A stretch of DNA of 64,000 nucleotides from positions 1,969,001 to 2,033,000 of the forward strand of contig NC_007643.1 of NCBI RefSeq assembly GCF_000013085.1, in the 5' to 3' direction. Below are positions 53,753 through 62,502 of the stretch, piece by piece. Below the pieces are notes generated by a model. The model saw nothing but the letters and a program-made list of their open reading frames with translations. It was not told the DNA's origin and ran no database searches. The DNA comes from Rhodospirillum rubrum ATCC 11170 (lineage in GTDB: Bacteria > Pseudomonadota > Alphaproteobacteria > Rhodospirillales > Rhodospirillaceae). Each line of letters opens with the position of its first letter. The first letter of the stretch is position 1. A program made the position numbers and the translations under genes.

Positions 53753-55864
53753 ATGCGTCCCAGCCTTCTTGATCCTTTGTTCCGGCCGCTGACCTCGCTC
53801 AAGGGCGCGGGCAAAACCATGGCGCCGCTGATCGCCCGGCTGATCGGCGGCGACAAGGTGGTCGATCTGTTGTGGCATCTGCCCAGCGGTCTGGTCGATC
53901 GCCGGTTCTCGCCGTTGATCGCCGAGGCCCCCGATGGCGTCGTCGTTACCCTGACGGTGGTGGTCGAGGCCCATCAGGAACCGCCGCCGCGCTCGCCCTC
54001 GCCCTATCGGGTGGTCTGCCGCGACGCCAGCGGCTTCGTGACCCTGGTATTCTTCCATGGCCGGGCGCGCTATCTGAACGATTTGCTACCGGTCGGCGAA
54101 ACCCGGGTGATCAGCGGCAAGGTCGAACGCTTCGGCGGCGCGCCGCAGATTGTCCATCCCACCCATGTCGTGCCCTTGGCCGAGGCCGAGGCGGTGTGCC
54201 GGGTTGAACCGGTCTATCCCTTGAGTGGCGGCGTGGCCGGCAAGGTTCTGGCCCGGTTGATCGCCCAGGCCCTTGATGACATCCCCGATCCCGCCGCCTG
54301 GCCCGATGAATGGATCGACGCCCCCCTGAAAGCCCGCGAAGGCTGGCCGGGCTGGATCGACGCCCTGCGCGCCGTTCACGCCCCCGAGGAGGCCGAAGAC
54401 CTGCGCCCCGACCACCCGGCGCGGCGGCGGCTGGCCTATGACGAATTGCTGGCCACCCAACTCGCCCTGTTGCTGGTGCGGCGGGCGGCGCGCACGGTGC
54501 GCGGTCGGCCGATCGTCGGCACCGGCGCCCTGCGCGCCAAGGTGCTGGCGGCGCTGCCCTTCGCCCTGACCGGGGCGCAAAGCCGCTCGCTGGCCGAGAT
54601 CGACGGCGACATGGCCTCGCCGGCCCGCATGTTGCGCCTGCTGCAGGGCGATGTCGGCAGCGGCAAGACGGTGGTGGCGCTGCTGACCATGCTGACGGCG
54701 GTGGAGGCTGGCGCCCAGGCCGCCCTGATGGCGCCGACCGAAATCCTCGCCCGCCAGCACATCGAAACCCTGGCGCCGCTCTGCGCCAGCGCCGGGGTGC
54801 GCCTGGGCTTGCTGACCGGGCGCGACAAGGGGCGGGCGCGCGCCGCCCTGCTCGAGGCCCTGGCGGCGGGCGAGATCGATATCCTGGTCGGCACCCACGC
54901 CCTGTTCCAAGACGACGTGGTCTTCGCCGCCCTCGCCGTGGTGGTGGTCGATGAACAGCATCGCTTTGGCGTTCACCAGCGTCTGGCGCTGTCGGACAAG
55001 GGCCGGGCGGTCGACGTGTTGGTGATGACCGCCACGCCGATCCCGCGCACCCTGACGCTCACCCATTACGGCGACATGGATATCTCGCGGCTTGATGAAA
55101 AGCCGCCGGGGCGGCTTCCCGCCGATACCCGGGTGCTGCCGATCGACCGCCTGGACGACGTGATCGCCGCCGTCGCCCGCGCCATCGACGGCGGGGCCAA
55201 GGTCTATTGGGTCTGCCCGCTGATCGAGGACTCGGAAACCGGCGACATGGCCGCCGCCGTCGATCGCCAAGCCCTGCTTGCCGACAGGCTGGGGCCACGC
55301 CTCGGCCCCCGGGTCGGCCTTGTCCACGGCCGGATGAAGCCCGGCGAAAAAGACGCGGTGATGGAGGCCTTTTCCGGGAACGGGCTTGATCTGTTGGTGG
55401 CGACGACGGTGATCGAGGTCGGCGTCAATGTGCCAAGCGCCACGGTGATGGTGATCGAACACGCCGAGCGCTTCGGCCTTGCCCAGCTACACCAGTTGCG
55501 CGGCCGCATCGGCCGGGGCGGCGGGCGTTCGACCTGCCTGTTGCTCTATGCCCCGCCCTTGGGGGAAACCGCCCGCGCCCGCCTGGAGACCATGCGCCGC
55601 ACCGACGACGGCTTCGAGATCGCCGAAGAGGATCTGCGGCTGCGCGGCGCCGGCGAGGTTCTGGGCACCCGCCAAAGCGGCCTGCCGGTCTTCCGGCTGA
55701 TCGATCCGCTGCTCGCCGAAGACCTGCTCGCCATCGCCCGCAAGCAGGCCGAGGTGATCGTCGAGACCGACCCCGATCTGGCCGGCCCCCATGGCGCGGC
55801 GCTGCGCGTTCTGCTGTATCTGTTCGAACGCGACGCCGCGGTGCGCACGCTGCGCTCTGGTTAA
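53753..55864 (+). CDS. recG: ATP-dependent DNA helicase RecG
   Basis: Branch-migrates and regresses replication forks, 703 residues. An N-terminal wedge/OB region (VVCRDASGFVTLVFFHGRARYL), the helicase core with Walker A GDVGSGKTVVALL, DEQHRFG, TATPIPRTLTLTHYGDMD, and the C-terminal QLRGRIGRGGGRSTCLLLY and LRLRGAGEVLGTRQSGLP are typical. ATG start at 53753. The stop shares TTAA with the convergent DUF502 gene. Confidence 0.96.
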   Translation: MRPSLLDPLFRPLTSLKGAGKTMAPLIARLIGGDKVVDLLWHLPSGLVDRRFSPLIAEAPDGVVVTLTVVVEAHQEPPPRSPSPYRVVCRDASGFVTLVFFHGRARYLNDLLPVGETRVISGKVERFGGAPQIVHPTHVVPLAEAEAVCRVEPVYPLSGGVAGKVLARLIAQALDDIPDPAAWPDEWIDAPLKAREGWPGWIDALRAVHAPEEAEDLRPDHPARRRLAYDELLATQLALLLVRRAARTVRGRPIVGTGALRAKVLAALPFALTGAQSRSLAEIDGDMASPARMLRLLQGDVGSGKTVVALLTMLTAVEAGAQAALMAPTEILARQHIETLAPLCASAGVRLGLLTGRDKGRARAALLEALAAGEIDILVGTHALFQDDVVFAALAVVVVDEQHRFGVHQRLALSDKGRAVDVLVMTATPIPRTLTLTHYGDMDISRLDEKPPGRLPADTRVLPIDRLDDVIAAVARAIDGGAKVYWVCPLIEDSETGDMAAAVDRQALLADRLGPRLGPRVGLVHGRMKPGEKDAVMEAFSGNGLDLLVATTVIEVGVNVPSATVMVIEHAERFGLAQLHQLRGRIGRGGGRSTCLLLYAPPLGETARARLETMRRTDDGFEIAEEDLRLRGAGEVLGTRQSGLPVFRLIDPLLAEDLLAIARKQAEVIVETDPDLAGPHGAALRVLLYLFERDAAVRTLRSG

Positions 55865-56637
55865 ACCTCTGTTGGCACAGGATTTTTTTTGACGGAGAGG
55901 CTTCCTTGGATTGGATCGTCCTCGGGCGAGGCGGTGACCAGGGGAACCTTGCGCACCTCCTTGGGCCGGCGGTCGGCGGGCGTGAAGATGCCGCCCGAGA
56001 TGATCATCTTGATGCCGTCCTCGACCGACATGTCGAGGACCACCAGATCCTGGCGTGGGACGAACAGCAAAAAGCCGCTGGTCGGATTGGGGGTGGTCGG
56101 CAAAAAGACGTTGATCACCTCGTCCTCGGTCAGGTTCTGCACCTCGCCTTCCGTCACCCCGGTGATGAAACCAAGCGCCCACATTCCGCGTCGCGGATAT
56201 TCCACCAGCACGACTTGACGGAAGGCCGAGGACTGCTGGGCGAGGATGGTCTCGATGATCTGCTTGAGGGCGCCATGGATGCTGCGGACCACGGGCACCC
56301 TTTGCACCAGCCCCTCGCCGAAGCGAACCAGCAGCCGCCCCAGATATCCGGCGGTGAAGGCGCCGATGATGGTGAGCAACACCACCAGCAACAGCAGGCC
56401 GATCCCGGGAACCGGCAGATCGACCTGATAGGCCTGGGGCAGATTGCCCACCACCTTGCGATCGACGAATTCGATGAAGGTCCAGGCGACGAAGAAGGTG
56501 ATGGCGATCGGCGCCGTAACCAGAACGCCGGCGAAGAAATACGTGCGTAGGCGGGCGCCAAAGGTCATGCGTCTGGCTTTCTCCGCCCGCTTTTTGCTGG
56601 TTTTGCCGGTGGGGGGGCGCGCGGGAGAGGCGGTCAT
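55861..56637 (-). CDS. DUF502 family membrane protein
   Basis: 258 residues. A basic N-terminus is followed by two membrane segments (YFFAGVLVTAPIAITFFVAW and GLLLLVVLLTIIGAFTAGYL) and a conserved soluble part (VPVVRSIHGALKQIIETI, VLVEYPRRGMWALGFITG, VFLPTTPNPTSGFLLFVP, SVEDGIKMIISGG). DUF502 proteins are widespread and uncharacterised. GAGGAAG lies four bases before the ATG at 56637. It overlaps recG tail-to-tail by 4 bases. Confidence 0.9.
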   Translation of the reverse strand: MTASPARPPTGKTSKKRAEKARRMTFGARLRTYFFAGVLVTAPIAITFFVAWTFIEFVDRKVVGNLPQAYQVDLPVPGIGLLLLVVLLTIIGAFTAGYLGRLLVRFGEGLVQRVPVVRSIHGALKQIIETILAQQSSAFRQVVLVEYPRRGMWALGFITGVTEGEVQNLTEDEVINVFLPTTPNPTSGFLLFVPRQDLVVLDMSVEDGIKMIISGGIFTPADRRPKEVRKVPLVTASPEDDPIQGSLSVKKNPVPTEV

Positions 56638-56766
56638 CGGTCTTCCTCGGGATCGGGGGGCGGGTGGACGGGCGCGAACCAGGGCGGTTCGCACCGGGAT
56701 ATGATAAACTACTCTTCCCGGCCGCCGAGGGAAAAGGCGCCGGGACGGTTCGCGGAAGGAAAACGC

Positions 56767-57294
56767 ATGGCGGCATGGCGACTGGGCGGACGGACTCTGG
56801 GCCTGCTGGGAGGGGTCATTTTATTGGCGAGCCTGCCGGCGACGGCGCGGGCGGACGTGATCGGCGAGGCCTGCGTCATCGATGCCGGGCATCTGACCAT
56901 CGGCGGCAAAAGGGCCTATGGCCGCTGTCAGGGGGGAACGGCGATCACCCTGGCGGCGATCGACGCGCCCAGTTCGGCGCAGACCTGCACGACGCCGGCG
57001 GGAAAACCCTGGGATTGCGGGCGTTGGGCGGCCTATGTCCTGGTCGAGCTTTCCAAGAACAAGAAGGTTATCTGCCAAGGGACGGAAAAAGACGACAAAG
57101 GGGGGCTGGTGGCCCTGTGCTACGCCGGCGGGCGGCAGATCAACCGCACCCTGGTCGAATTGGGCTGGGCCTTGCCAGCGACTACGGATCCCAGCTTCGC
57201 GGCGGCCGTGGCCAAGGCCCGTTCGGCCGCCGTCGGCCTGTGGCAGGGCACCTTCGATCCCCCGGCCGAATGGCGCGCCCGTCACAAGCCGTGA
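56767..57294 (+). CDS. Secreted thermonuclease-like (SNase-fold) protein
   Basis: 175 residues with a signal peptide (LGLLGGVILLASLPATARA). The region YGRCQGGTAITLAAIDAPSSAQTC, WDCGRWAAYVLVEL and QINRTLVELGWALPATT matches the staphylococcal-nuclease fold. Extra cysteines suggest disulfides in the periplasm. The classical catalytic Arg/Glu set is not clearly complete, so nuclease activity is uncertain. The ATG at 56767 has GGAAGGAAAA upstream. Confidence 0.72.
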   Translation: MAAWRLGGRTLGLLGGVILLASLPATARADVIGEACVIDAGHLTIGGKRAYGRCQGGTAITLAAIDAPSSAQTCTTPAGKPWDCGRWAAYVLVELSKNKKVICQGTEKDDKGGLVALCYAGGRQINRTLVELGWALPATTDPSFAAAVAKARSAAVGLWQGTFDPPAEWRARHKP

Positions 57295-57314
57295 TCAAGG
57301 CCGGGCGTTGATCT

Positions 57315-57647
57315 TCAGGGCTGGGCTTCGACGACGTTGATATAGCCGCGTTCGATGGCGTGCTGCAGGGCCTCGAAGCCGGCCTTGGCCTCTTCGTAAA
57401 GGGCGCGGCGCGCCTTGACCTTGGCCAGCCCTTCGGAACAACCGTCCCAATCGACATGCAGCACCGCATCCAGATAGGCCGCGCGCAGCTTGGCCACGGT
57501 GATCGCCATCCGATAAAAGCTTTTGCGATCAAGCCCAGGAATCTTCGCCCCGATGATTTCCCGATTGGAGGCGCGGATCGCCTGCTCGACGTCCTCGATA
57601 AAATGGCGGTAGTTCAGAAGATGTTCGCGATCGGTGGAATCCGCCAT
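57315..57647 (-). CDS. Conserved-looking hypothetical protein, helical
   Basis: 110 residues, mostly helical, cytoplasmic in character (HLLNYRHFIEDVEQAIRASN, DRKSFYRMAITVAKLRAAYL). The codon pattern is that of native genes. No family recognised. It is convergent with the nuclease gene and 90 bases downstream of a membrane protein gene on the same strand. Confidence 0.65.
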   Translation of the reverse strand: MADSTDREHLLNYRHFIEDVEQAIRASNREIIGAKIPGLDRKSFYRMAITVAKLRAAYLDAVLHVDWDGCSEGLAKVKARRALYEEAKAGFEALQHAIERGYINVVEAQP

Positions 57648-57737
57648 CAGGGCCTCCCAATTAGACCAAATCCCGAGCGATCCGGATCAGATCGCGACGA
57701 TGAAGGATAGCATGAAGAAACCAAAGAGGTATTAACA

Positions 57738-58199
57738 TCAGCGCCGGATCGGCAGCCAAAGCGTTTGATAGTGTTGAAGCGGTTTCGCCTCGTCGAGCCA
57801 GGGATTGAGCGCCTTCAAAACACTCACCGATGTTTTCTCGCGTTTTGCGAAGTCGGAAACGCTTTCGCCTGGGCGGGCCATGCCGCGTTCTACCGGAAAA
57901 TCGGCTTTACTGCCGATTTCACGCGGAACCATGCTTTCCTCGATGGTGGTTTGCTGAGCGGCGCGCGCCTGTTTTTCGCTGGCGAGATCGGCGCGCAGCG
58001 TTTCAAGATCACGGGCCAACTGGCTGTTTTCTTCGGCAAGGCGGGACGAGGACTGGCGCAGGCGTTCGACATCGGCCAGCAGATAATCGACCAGACGGTC
58101 TTTTTCAGCCAGGGTGTGGCGGGCCCACAGCGCCCCGCCCCCCAGTCCCGCCCCCAGGATGACGACTAGAAAAACCAGAACGAAAACACTCGAACGCAT
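57738..58199 (-). CDS. Membrane-anchored coiled-coil protein with LysM-like end
   Basis: 153 residues. One N-terminal membrane segment (SSVFVLVFLVVILGAGLGGG), a coiled coil (VDYLLADVERLRQSSSRLAE, NSQLARDLETLRADLASEKQ), and a C-terminal LysM-like segment (GESVSDFAKREKTSVSVLKA, then YQTLWLP). The arrangement suggests a periplasmic peptidoglycan-contacting protein. The ATG at 58199 starts the membrane segment. Function unknown. Confidence 0.7.
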   Translation of the reverse strand: MRSSVFVLVFLVVILGAGLGGGALWARHTLAEKDRLVDYLLADVERLRQSSSRLAEENSQLARDLETLRADLASEKQARAAQQTTIEESMVPREIGSKADFPVERGMARPGESVSDFAKREKTSVSVLKALNPWLDEAKPLQHYQTLWLPIRR

Positions 58200-58224
58200 G
58201 GCGCCAACTCCGCGGGCCGAAAGG

Positions 58225-59361
58225 TTATTCCGCCGGGCTGATCGCACAGTGTCCGGCCAGTTCGGGAAGGGCCCGGCATAGACTGCGCGCCCGGTCGGGC
58301 TCGAGCGGGCCGGCGAACAGCCGATGGTAGGTTCCCTTTCCCGGAATCTCGATCTGGCGGATCACCGGGGTCAGATCCCCGATCAGCGCGCCATGATCGG
58401 CGCGCATCTTGTCCCAACCATGGCGAGCCAAGGCTTCGCTGCGATAAGCCGCCAGCTGCAGCAAGACGGCGCCAGTCGTCGGCGGCGGACCGGGATGGGT
58501 GGCGCTGGAGATCACCAGGGTCTCATAGGGCTCATCCGTCGCGCTCACCGCCGGGGAGTGGGACGGGATATCGGGGGGCGCCGGCGGGGCGGGCGGCGGG
58601 CTGAGCGGCATGGCCTCGATGTCGCCCAGCCCCTGGCCTTGCCCCGCGCCCCGGGTCGCGGGGCGCGGGGCGGAGGATGGCGGGGGGGCTGGCGACGGGG
58701 TGGTCACATAGGCGATCAGCGAGCGGGTTTCCGGGGGCTGACCTTCAAGCAACAGATCCCGGCGCACCACATAGCCAACGGCCGGCGCATAGGATGACAC
58801 CACCCGCAGGCGGTCGTCGCGGTCGCAGACGACGCGGAAGGTATCGAAGGTGCCGGCGGGAACGGTGACCCTCTCCTCGGCCGGGACGGTGCACGACCAC
58901 AGGAAGGACCGGCTGTAGGGCGGCTCGTCAAGCCCGGCGGCTTCGGTGAAGCCGTTGCTCACCCCGCGCTTGAGCGGGAAAAGCCCGTCGGCTTTGTCGA
59001 TGAAGCGGGTGATGCTGCGGCCATCGGCCGAGCGGTGGAATAAGCTGGGAAGCAGCGGGTTGGCCGACGACAGCCGCTCGGCGCCCTGGCTGCTCCGCCA
59101 TGTCAGCCGCCCCTTTTCATCGATGGCGCTGACCGTCCAGACTTCCTCGGGATTGTCGAAGGTGAAGCTGTCGCCCACCCCGTGGTGGGGAAGCGGGGCC
59201 GGGGGGAGGATTTCCGGCGAGGTGGCATCAAGGGCCGGCGGCGGCAACGCCGCGCCCTGTCCGGGCCGGGTGGCGCAAGCCGCCAGCAGCGGCACCACCA
59301 GCAGGGACAGCCCCCACGCCGCCCGCCGCGCTCTGCTTGCGATGGTCGGCGCCTTGCCCAT
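58225..59361 (-). CDS. SPOR-domain lipoprotein, unknown function
   Basis: 378 residues. A lipoprotein signal ends in LLAAC. A middle domain (VGDSFTFDNPEEVWTVSAID, VPAGTFDTFRVVCDRDDRLR) is followed by a Pro/Ala/Ser-rich linker and a C-terminal SPOR-like domain (LLQLAAYRSEALARHGWDKM, TYHRLFAGPL) that would bind septal peptidoglycan. The start at 59361 has a purine-rich GGGAGGGAAGG upstream. It follows a small lipoprotein gene by 32 bases. Confidence 0.72.
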   Translation of the reverse strand: MGKAPTIASRARRAAWGLSLLVVPLLAACATRPGQGAALPPPALDATSPEILPPAPLPHHGVGDSFTFDNPEEVWTVSAIDEKGRLTWRSSQGAERLSSANPLLPSLFHRSADGRSITRFIDKADGLFPLKRGVSNGFTEAAGLDEPPYSRSFLWSCTVPAEERVTVPAGTFDTFRVVCDRDDRLRVVSSYAPAVGYVVRRDLLLEGQPPETRSLIAYVTTPSPAPPPSSAPRPATRGAGQGQGLGDIEAMPLSPPPAPPAPPDIPSHSPAVSATDEPYETLVISSATHPGPPPTTGAVLLQLAAYRSEALARHGWDKMRADHGALIGDLTPVIRQIEIPGKGTYHRLFAGPLEPDRARSLCRALPELAGHCAISPAE

Positions 59362-59393
59362 GGCCTTCCCTCCCCTTCCCCGCACCCTTCCCT

Positions 59394-59669
59394 TTAGCGG
59401 GCCGGACATTCCAGGGCCGTCAGCCGGGCTTCCAGCCGCCGCGCCTCGCGGGGATCGATGGCATTGATCATCGCCTCGCGCATCCGCGCGCAATCGGCGC
59501 GGTGGGCCTTCTCGTCGGCCGAGTCCTTGGCCGCATCCTTGGCGGCGTGGAATACGCTGACATAGGAGCAGGCCCCCAAACCGCCAAGGGCAAGGCCAAG
59601 CATCAGCCCCCAGGCGACCACGCGCCCGGTTTTGCCGACGCGCCGCCGAATATCCCCCACCATATCCAT
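59394..59669 (-). CDS. Small lipoprotein, unknown function
   Basis: 91 residues. A basic N-terminus and hydrophobic segment (VVAWGLMLGLALGGLGAC) end in a lipobox. The mature part is charged with two further cysteines (ADCARMREAM, LTALECPAR) that could form a disulfide. Precedes the SPOR lipoprotein on the same strand. No family recognised. Confidence 0.62.
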   Translation of the reverse strand: MDMVGDIRRRVGKTGRVVAWGLMLGLALGGLGACSYVSVFHAAKDAAKDSADEKAHRADCARMREAMINAIDPREARRLEARLTALECPAR

Positions 59670-59831
59670 CCCTCTTGGTTTCCTTATCCCCGCGACGCCG
59701 GTTTCCCGAGATTCACCAGATCGGAAGACGAGAGCAAATCCCGGGCATTGCCAAGCGAAGCGCCAGACCGACTTACTTGCCTGTTCCCCTGTTGGAGCGG
59801 TATGCGGGGACCGGGGGTCCCGCCCGCCGCC

Positions 59832-60596
59832 CTAGCCGAACAACGAGTCGATATCGTCCTGGCTCAGCGCCTCGTTCTCCAACTGGGGACCATCGACCAG
59901 ATCATCGCTGGAATGGATGGTGTCGAGCTTGGGCAGCGGCAGATCGGCGAAAGCCTCGGCGCCCCAGTCGGCGATGATCTTCTTGACCCGTTCCTCGATG
60001 AATTCCAGCGTCTTGACGACACGGGTGATGCGTTGGCCGGTGATATCCTGGAAATTACAGGCTTCGATGATGACGAAGACTTCGTTGGAGATGGCGTGGA
60101 ACTGGGGAGCGAGTTCGTCTTCCTCGCCCAGAACCTTCAACATGCGTTCGGCATGCTCATTGATGGTTTCGGCGGCATCAAGGATCAGATGGGTGGCGCG
60201 TTCGGTGGCGCCGACGATGGCGTCGAGTTCCGAGGTGGCGCGCTGCACCCGGTCCTCATCGGCCAAGGGGTGCTTGATCTCGGCGATCTCGCGCTTGGCC
60301 GCGGCCAGCGAGCGGATCATCCGGGCGATCTCGATACGCAGAAGATGGGCCTCATCGGCATCGCCGAAGGCGGCGACCGGATTGCGCTCCACCCCCTTCA
60401 TGCCTTTGATTTCCTGGCGCAGGGCTTTGACTTCCTTGAGAAGCTCGGCGATCAGCGGCGACGGGAGAGCGGCTTGCGTCGAGGGATCATCGACCGCCCC
60501 CTCGGTAATGGGCAACCCAAGGGCCTGATTCATCGCCTGCCGCTGCATGGTGCGCTCGATGGCGAACGTTCTGCGGGGGCGCTCTGGTACGGCCAT
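59832..60596 (-). CDS. cheZ: Protein phosphatase CheZ
   Basis: Dephosphorylates CheY-P in chemotaxis, 254 residues, mostly helical. The catalytic region ACNFQDITGQRITRVVKTLE carries the conserved D and Q. The extreme C-terminus, ALSQDDIDSLFG, matches the CheY-binding tail. The ATG at 60596 (MAVPERPRR) is chosen; an upstream extension of 43 codons lacks support. No other che genes are nearby, so it is an orphan with respect to its pathway in this window. Confidence 0.9.
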   Translation of the reverse strand: MAVPERPRRTFAIERTMQRQAMNQALGLPITEGAVDDPSTQAALPSPLIAELLKEVKALRQEIKGMKGVERNPVAAFGDADEAHLLRIEIARMIRSLAAAKREIAEIKHPLADEDRVQRATSELDAIVGATERATHLILDAAETINEHAERMLKVLGEEDELAPQFHAISNEVFVIIEACNFQDITGQRITRVVKTLEFIEERVKKIIADWGAEAFADLPLPKLDTIHSSDDLVDGPQLENEALSQDDIDSLFG

Positions 60597-60755
60597 GCCT
60601 GTCGATCCTCGAAAGAAGCGGTTTGGGGGCACGCTCCCCCTTCCCCTACAATTGCCCATGCCCGCAGGGAACGCAAGGCCACGACATATCGGAAAGTCTT
60701 GGTCGCCGGGACAAGCGGCCCTCACCGGACTACCGGAACCCGATGATGGCCTCGC

Positions 60756-60773
60756 TATCGTTTACAAACGATA
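60756..60773. promoter_or_regulatory. Palindromic operator-like site TATCGTTTACAAACGATA
   Basis: Two 8-base arms around AC form an 18-base dyad about 160 bases upstream of cheZ and 187 bases before the first small gene on the other strand. The 60597-60959 gap otherwise has no gene I can support. Confidence 0.5.
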
Positions 60774-60959
60774 AACCGCCAATCATAGCGTGTTGCTGGA
60801 AGGAAGAAGTCCCGATGATCGGCCTTCTTGCCCACTCCGGCGAAAAAATCCTGGGCGAAGAATTCCCGATGCCCCCAGGTTGACGTTTACCCGGCGGTCA
60901 AGGCCGTGCGTAGGTCCCGCGCCCGCGCGATCGGTTGCCCGATCAAGGAGGCAACCCCG

Positions 60960-61223
60960 GTGACCACACCATCCTGTCGCGCTGGCGATGTAAGGGGCCC
61001 AGACGACAACGACCGCTTTGCCAATGATCTGGCCCTCCAGCCCGCCGAGGCCGCCGATCTGGCCCGGTTCCTGACCGATGAATTCGACCTCGACCAGCCC
61101 CCCTTCATCGTCGATCCGCATGCCGATAGCGGTGGTCTGCCCGAACTGGGCTTCGACACCGTCGGATCCCTGATCGCTTTTCTGGAAAAGCGGGTGGCCC
61201 ACAGTCCGAAAGCAGCGGAGTAA
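60960..61223 (+). CDS. Small phage/island-type hypothetical protein
   Basis: 87 residues, acidic (ALQPAEAADLARFLTDEFDL, LPELGFDTVGSLIAFLEKRV). The GTG at 60960 is strongly marked by AAGGAGG eight bases upstream, so it is preferred over a longer frame starting at 60828. It ends five bases before the helix-turn-helix gene, as in a small operon. No family recognised. Confidence 0.6.
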   Translation: MTTPSCRAGDVRGPDDNDRFANDLALQPAEAADLARFLTDEFDLDQPPFIVDPHADSGGLPELGFDTVGSLIAFLEKRVAHSPKAAE

Positions 61224-61228
61224 CCGCC

Positions 61229-61507
61229 ATGTCCGACCGTACCTTGCTGAATCGCGCCCAGGTCGCCATCCGTTTGGGCATCACCGTCGAATGCTTCTAT
61301 CGCAAGCGCCGCGACCTGGAAGCCCAGGGCTTTCCCCCTCCGGCCTTCGGCCGCATGAGCGGCGAACGCTGGGACCCGGCGGCGATCGACCACTGGCTGG
61401 ACGCCATGTTGCCCCCCGCCGCCTTGTCCCGGGATGCCGCCGGAGAAGACAAATGGGCCGCCCAGCTTGACAACCGCGTCGCCCTGGTCGCGTTAGGGGG
61501 CAGATAG
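61229..61507 (+). CDS. AlpA-like helix-turn-helix protein (excisionase or regulator)
   Basis: 92 residues. LNRAQVAIRLGITVECFYRK reads as a MerR/excisionase-type winged helix, followed by FPPPAFGRMSGERWDPAAIDHWLD, a layout typical of AlpA/Xis-like proteins of prophages and integrative islands. Likely partner of the nearby integrase, controlling excision. The ATG follows GGAG. Confidence 0.75.
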   Translation: MSDRTLLNRAQVAIRLGITVECFYRKRRDLEAQGFPPPAFGRMSGERWDPAAIDHWLDAMLPPAALSRDAAGEDKWAAQLDNRVALVALGGR

Positions 61508-61546
61508 GTGAACACCAAGCGGTGGCGGCCGACGACGGAAAAGGTG

Positions 61547-61933
61547 CTACCGATTGCTTCGCAACGCGCGCAAGGCGGCATCGGCCAGCCAGGCGCTTCG
61601 GTTGGATGTCACGCCATCAATGGCGGCCACGAGTGTTGCATCCATGGTGATGTTCACACGCATCGTCCGCCCCGTTACGGGAACCGAAGCCAACAGAATA
61701 GCCGCCACCTGAATATCGGGATCGACTTCGACATCAGACAAAGGGGTGGGGGCGGGCAGGCTGTCACCATCTTCGATCATACCTGCAAGATGCAGTGCAA
61801 GTGCGTCCAGAGCATCTTGAAAGCACGCTTCCACGCTATCCCCCGCTCCGACGCAGCCGGGAAGATCGGGGAAAAAGGCGCTAAACCCGCCAAGGTCATC
61901 GGTTTCGATTACAACGGCGTAAGTATAGTTCAT
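61547..61933 (-). CDS. hicB: HicB-type antitoxin
   Basis: 128 residues. The N-terminal degenerate RNase-H-like HicB domain (YAVVIETDDLGGFSAFFPDL, PGCVGAGDSVEACFQDALDA) is followed by a ribbon-helix-helix DNA-binding end (TMRVNITMDATLVAAIDGVT). It neutralises HicA and probably represses the operon. It lies 72 bases downstream of hicA on the same strand, with repeated AAAGGTA motifs in the gap. Confidence 0.9.
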   Translation of the reverse strand: MNYTYAVVIETDDLGGFSAFFPDLPGCVGAGDSVEACFQDALDALALHLAGMIEDGDSLPAPTPLSDVEVDPDIQVAAILLASVPVTGRTMRVNITMDATLVAAIDGVTSNRSAWLADAALRALRSNR

Positions 61934-61951
61934 GATATATATCCTCTATGG

Positions 61952-62002
61952 TACCTTTACCGAATACCTTTCAGGGGAATCGGTAGAGTTTACAGTACCT
62001 TT
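61952..62002 (-). promoter_or_regulatory. Three AAAGGTA direct repeats between hicA and hicB
   Basis: On the minus strand AAAGGTA occurs at 62002-61996, 61971-61965 and 61958-61952, just ahead of the hicB start. The spacing suggests an internal operator or promoter for hicB. Confidence 0.45.
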
Positions 62003-62005
62003 ATT

Positions 62006-62200
62006 TTAGGTTTTTCTCATAGAGACCCCGCTTTGCTTCTCGATAGAACGGAGAGTTCCAGGCTTTAGATCCTTTTCGGGGTGGGGGACAGTGACGCGGC
62101 CGCGTTTGATGGGATGCTTCAGTTGCAGGTGGCTCCCCGGCTGATCAACCACCCTCCATCCATCGGCCTTCAACCGCTTGACGACTTCTCGACTGTCCAT
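62006..62200 (-). CDS. hicA: HicA-type toxin
   Basis: 64 residues with the double-stranded-RNA-binding-like HicA fold. DSREVVKRLKADGWRVVDQP, GSHLQLKHP with the catalytic His, and VTVPHPEKDLKPGTLRSIEK are diagnostic. It is an mRNA interferase. An AAAGGAG ribosome binding site precedes the ATG at 62200. Paired with hicB. Confidence 0.92.
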   Translation of the reverse strand: MDSREVVKRLKADGWRVVDQPGSHLQLKHPIKRGRVTVPHPEKDLKPGTLRSIEKQSGVSMRKT

Positions 62201-62328
62201 ACCAACTCTCCTTTGGAACGCTCATTTTATACGCACGATAGCACACCCAGTCAAGCGGAGATGTGTAATCGTGCGCATTATTTGCCGGGTCCAAAATCCC
62301 CAACGTCCGTCCACCCGGAGGTTTAATC

Positions 62329-62502
62329 ATGAACGCCATCACTACCTTTCTGTTCGAAGGCGAAAGCTTGATCCGTGTCATCGGCGCGCCGGCTCTGCTT
62401 ATCTTCACCGCCGCCCAAGGTCGATGGGATGACAACGTCGACCGCCGATTTCGCCGAGTCACTGCATGCCGAAGGCCGCCTGCACCACCATCGCCGATCT
62501 GA
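62329..62502 (+). pseudogene. Truncated Bro-N family antirepressor fragment
   Basis: 57 residues. The first 19 (MNAITTFLFEGESLIRVIG) match the start of phage Bro-N antirepressors; the remainder (APALLIFTAAQGRWDDNVDR and on) does not, as if a deletion had joined unrelated sequence. A clean ribosome binding site GGAGG seven bases upstream remains. Sequence from 62503 to 62664 has no gene I can support. Confidence 0.45.

Noticed and set aside
59726-59745. Sequence resembling a sequencing adapter (AGATCGGAAGA)
   Set aside because: It diverges after 11 bases and continues as ordinary intergenic DNA before cheZ; chance similarity is likely.
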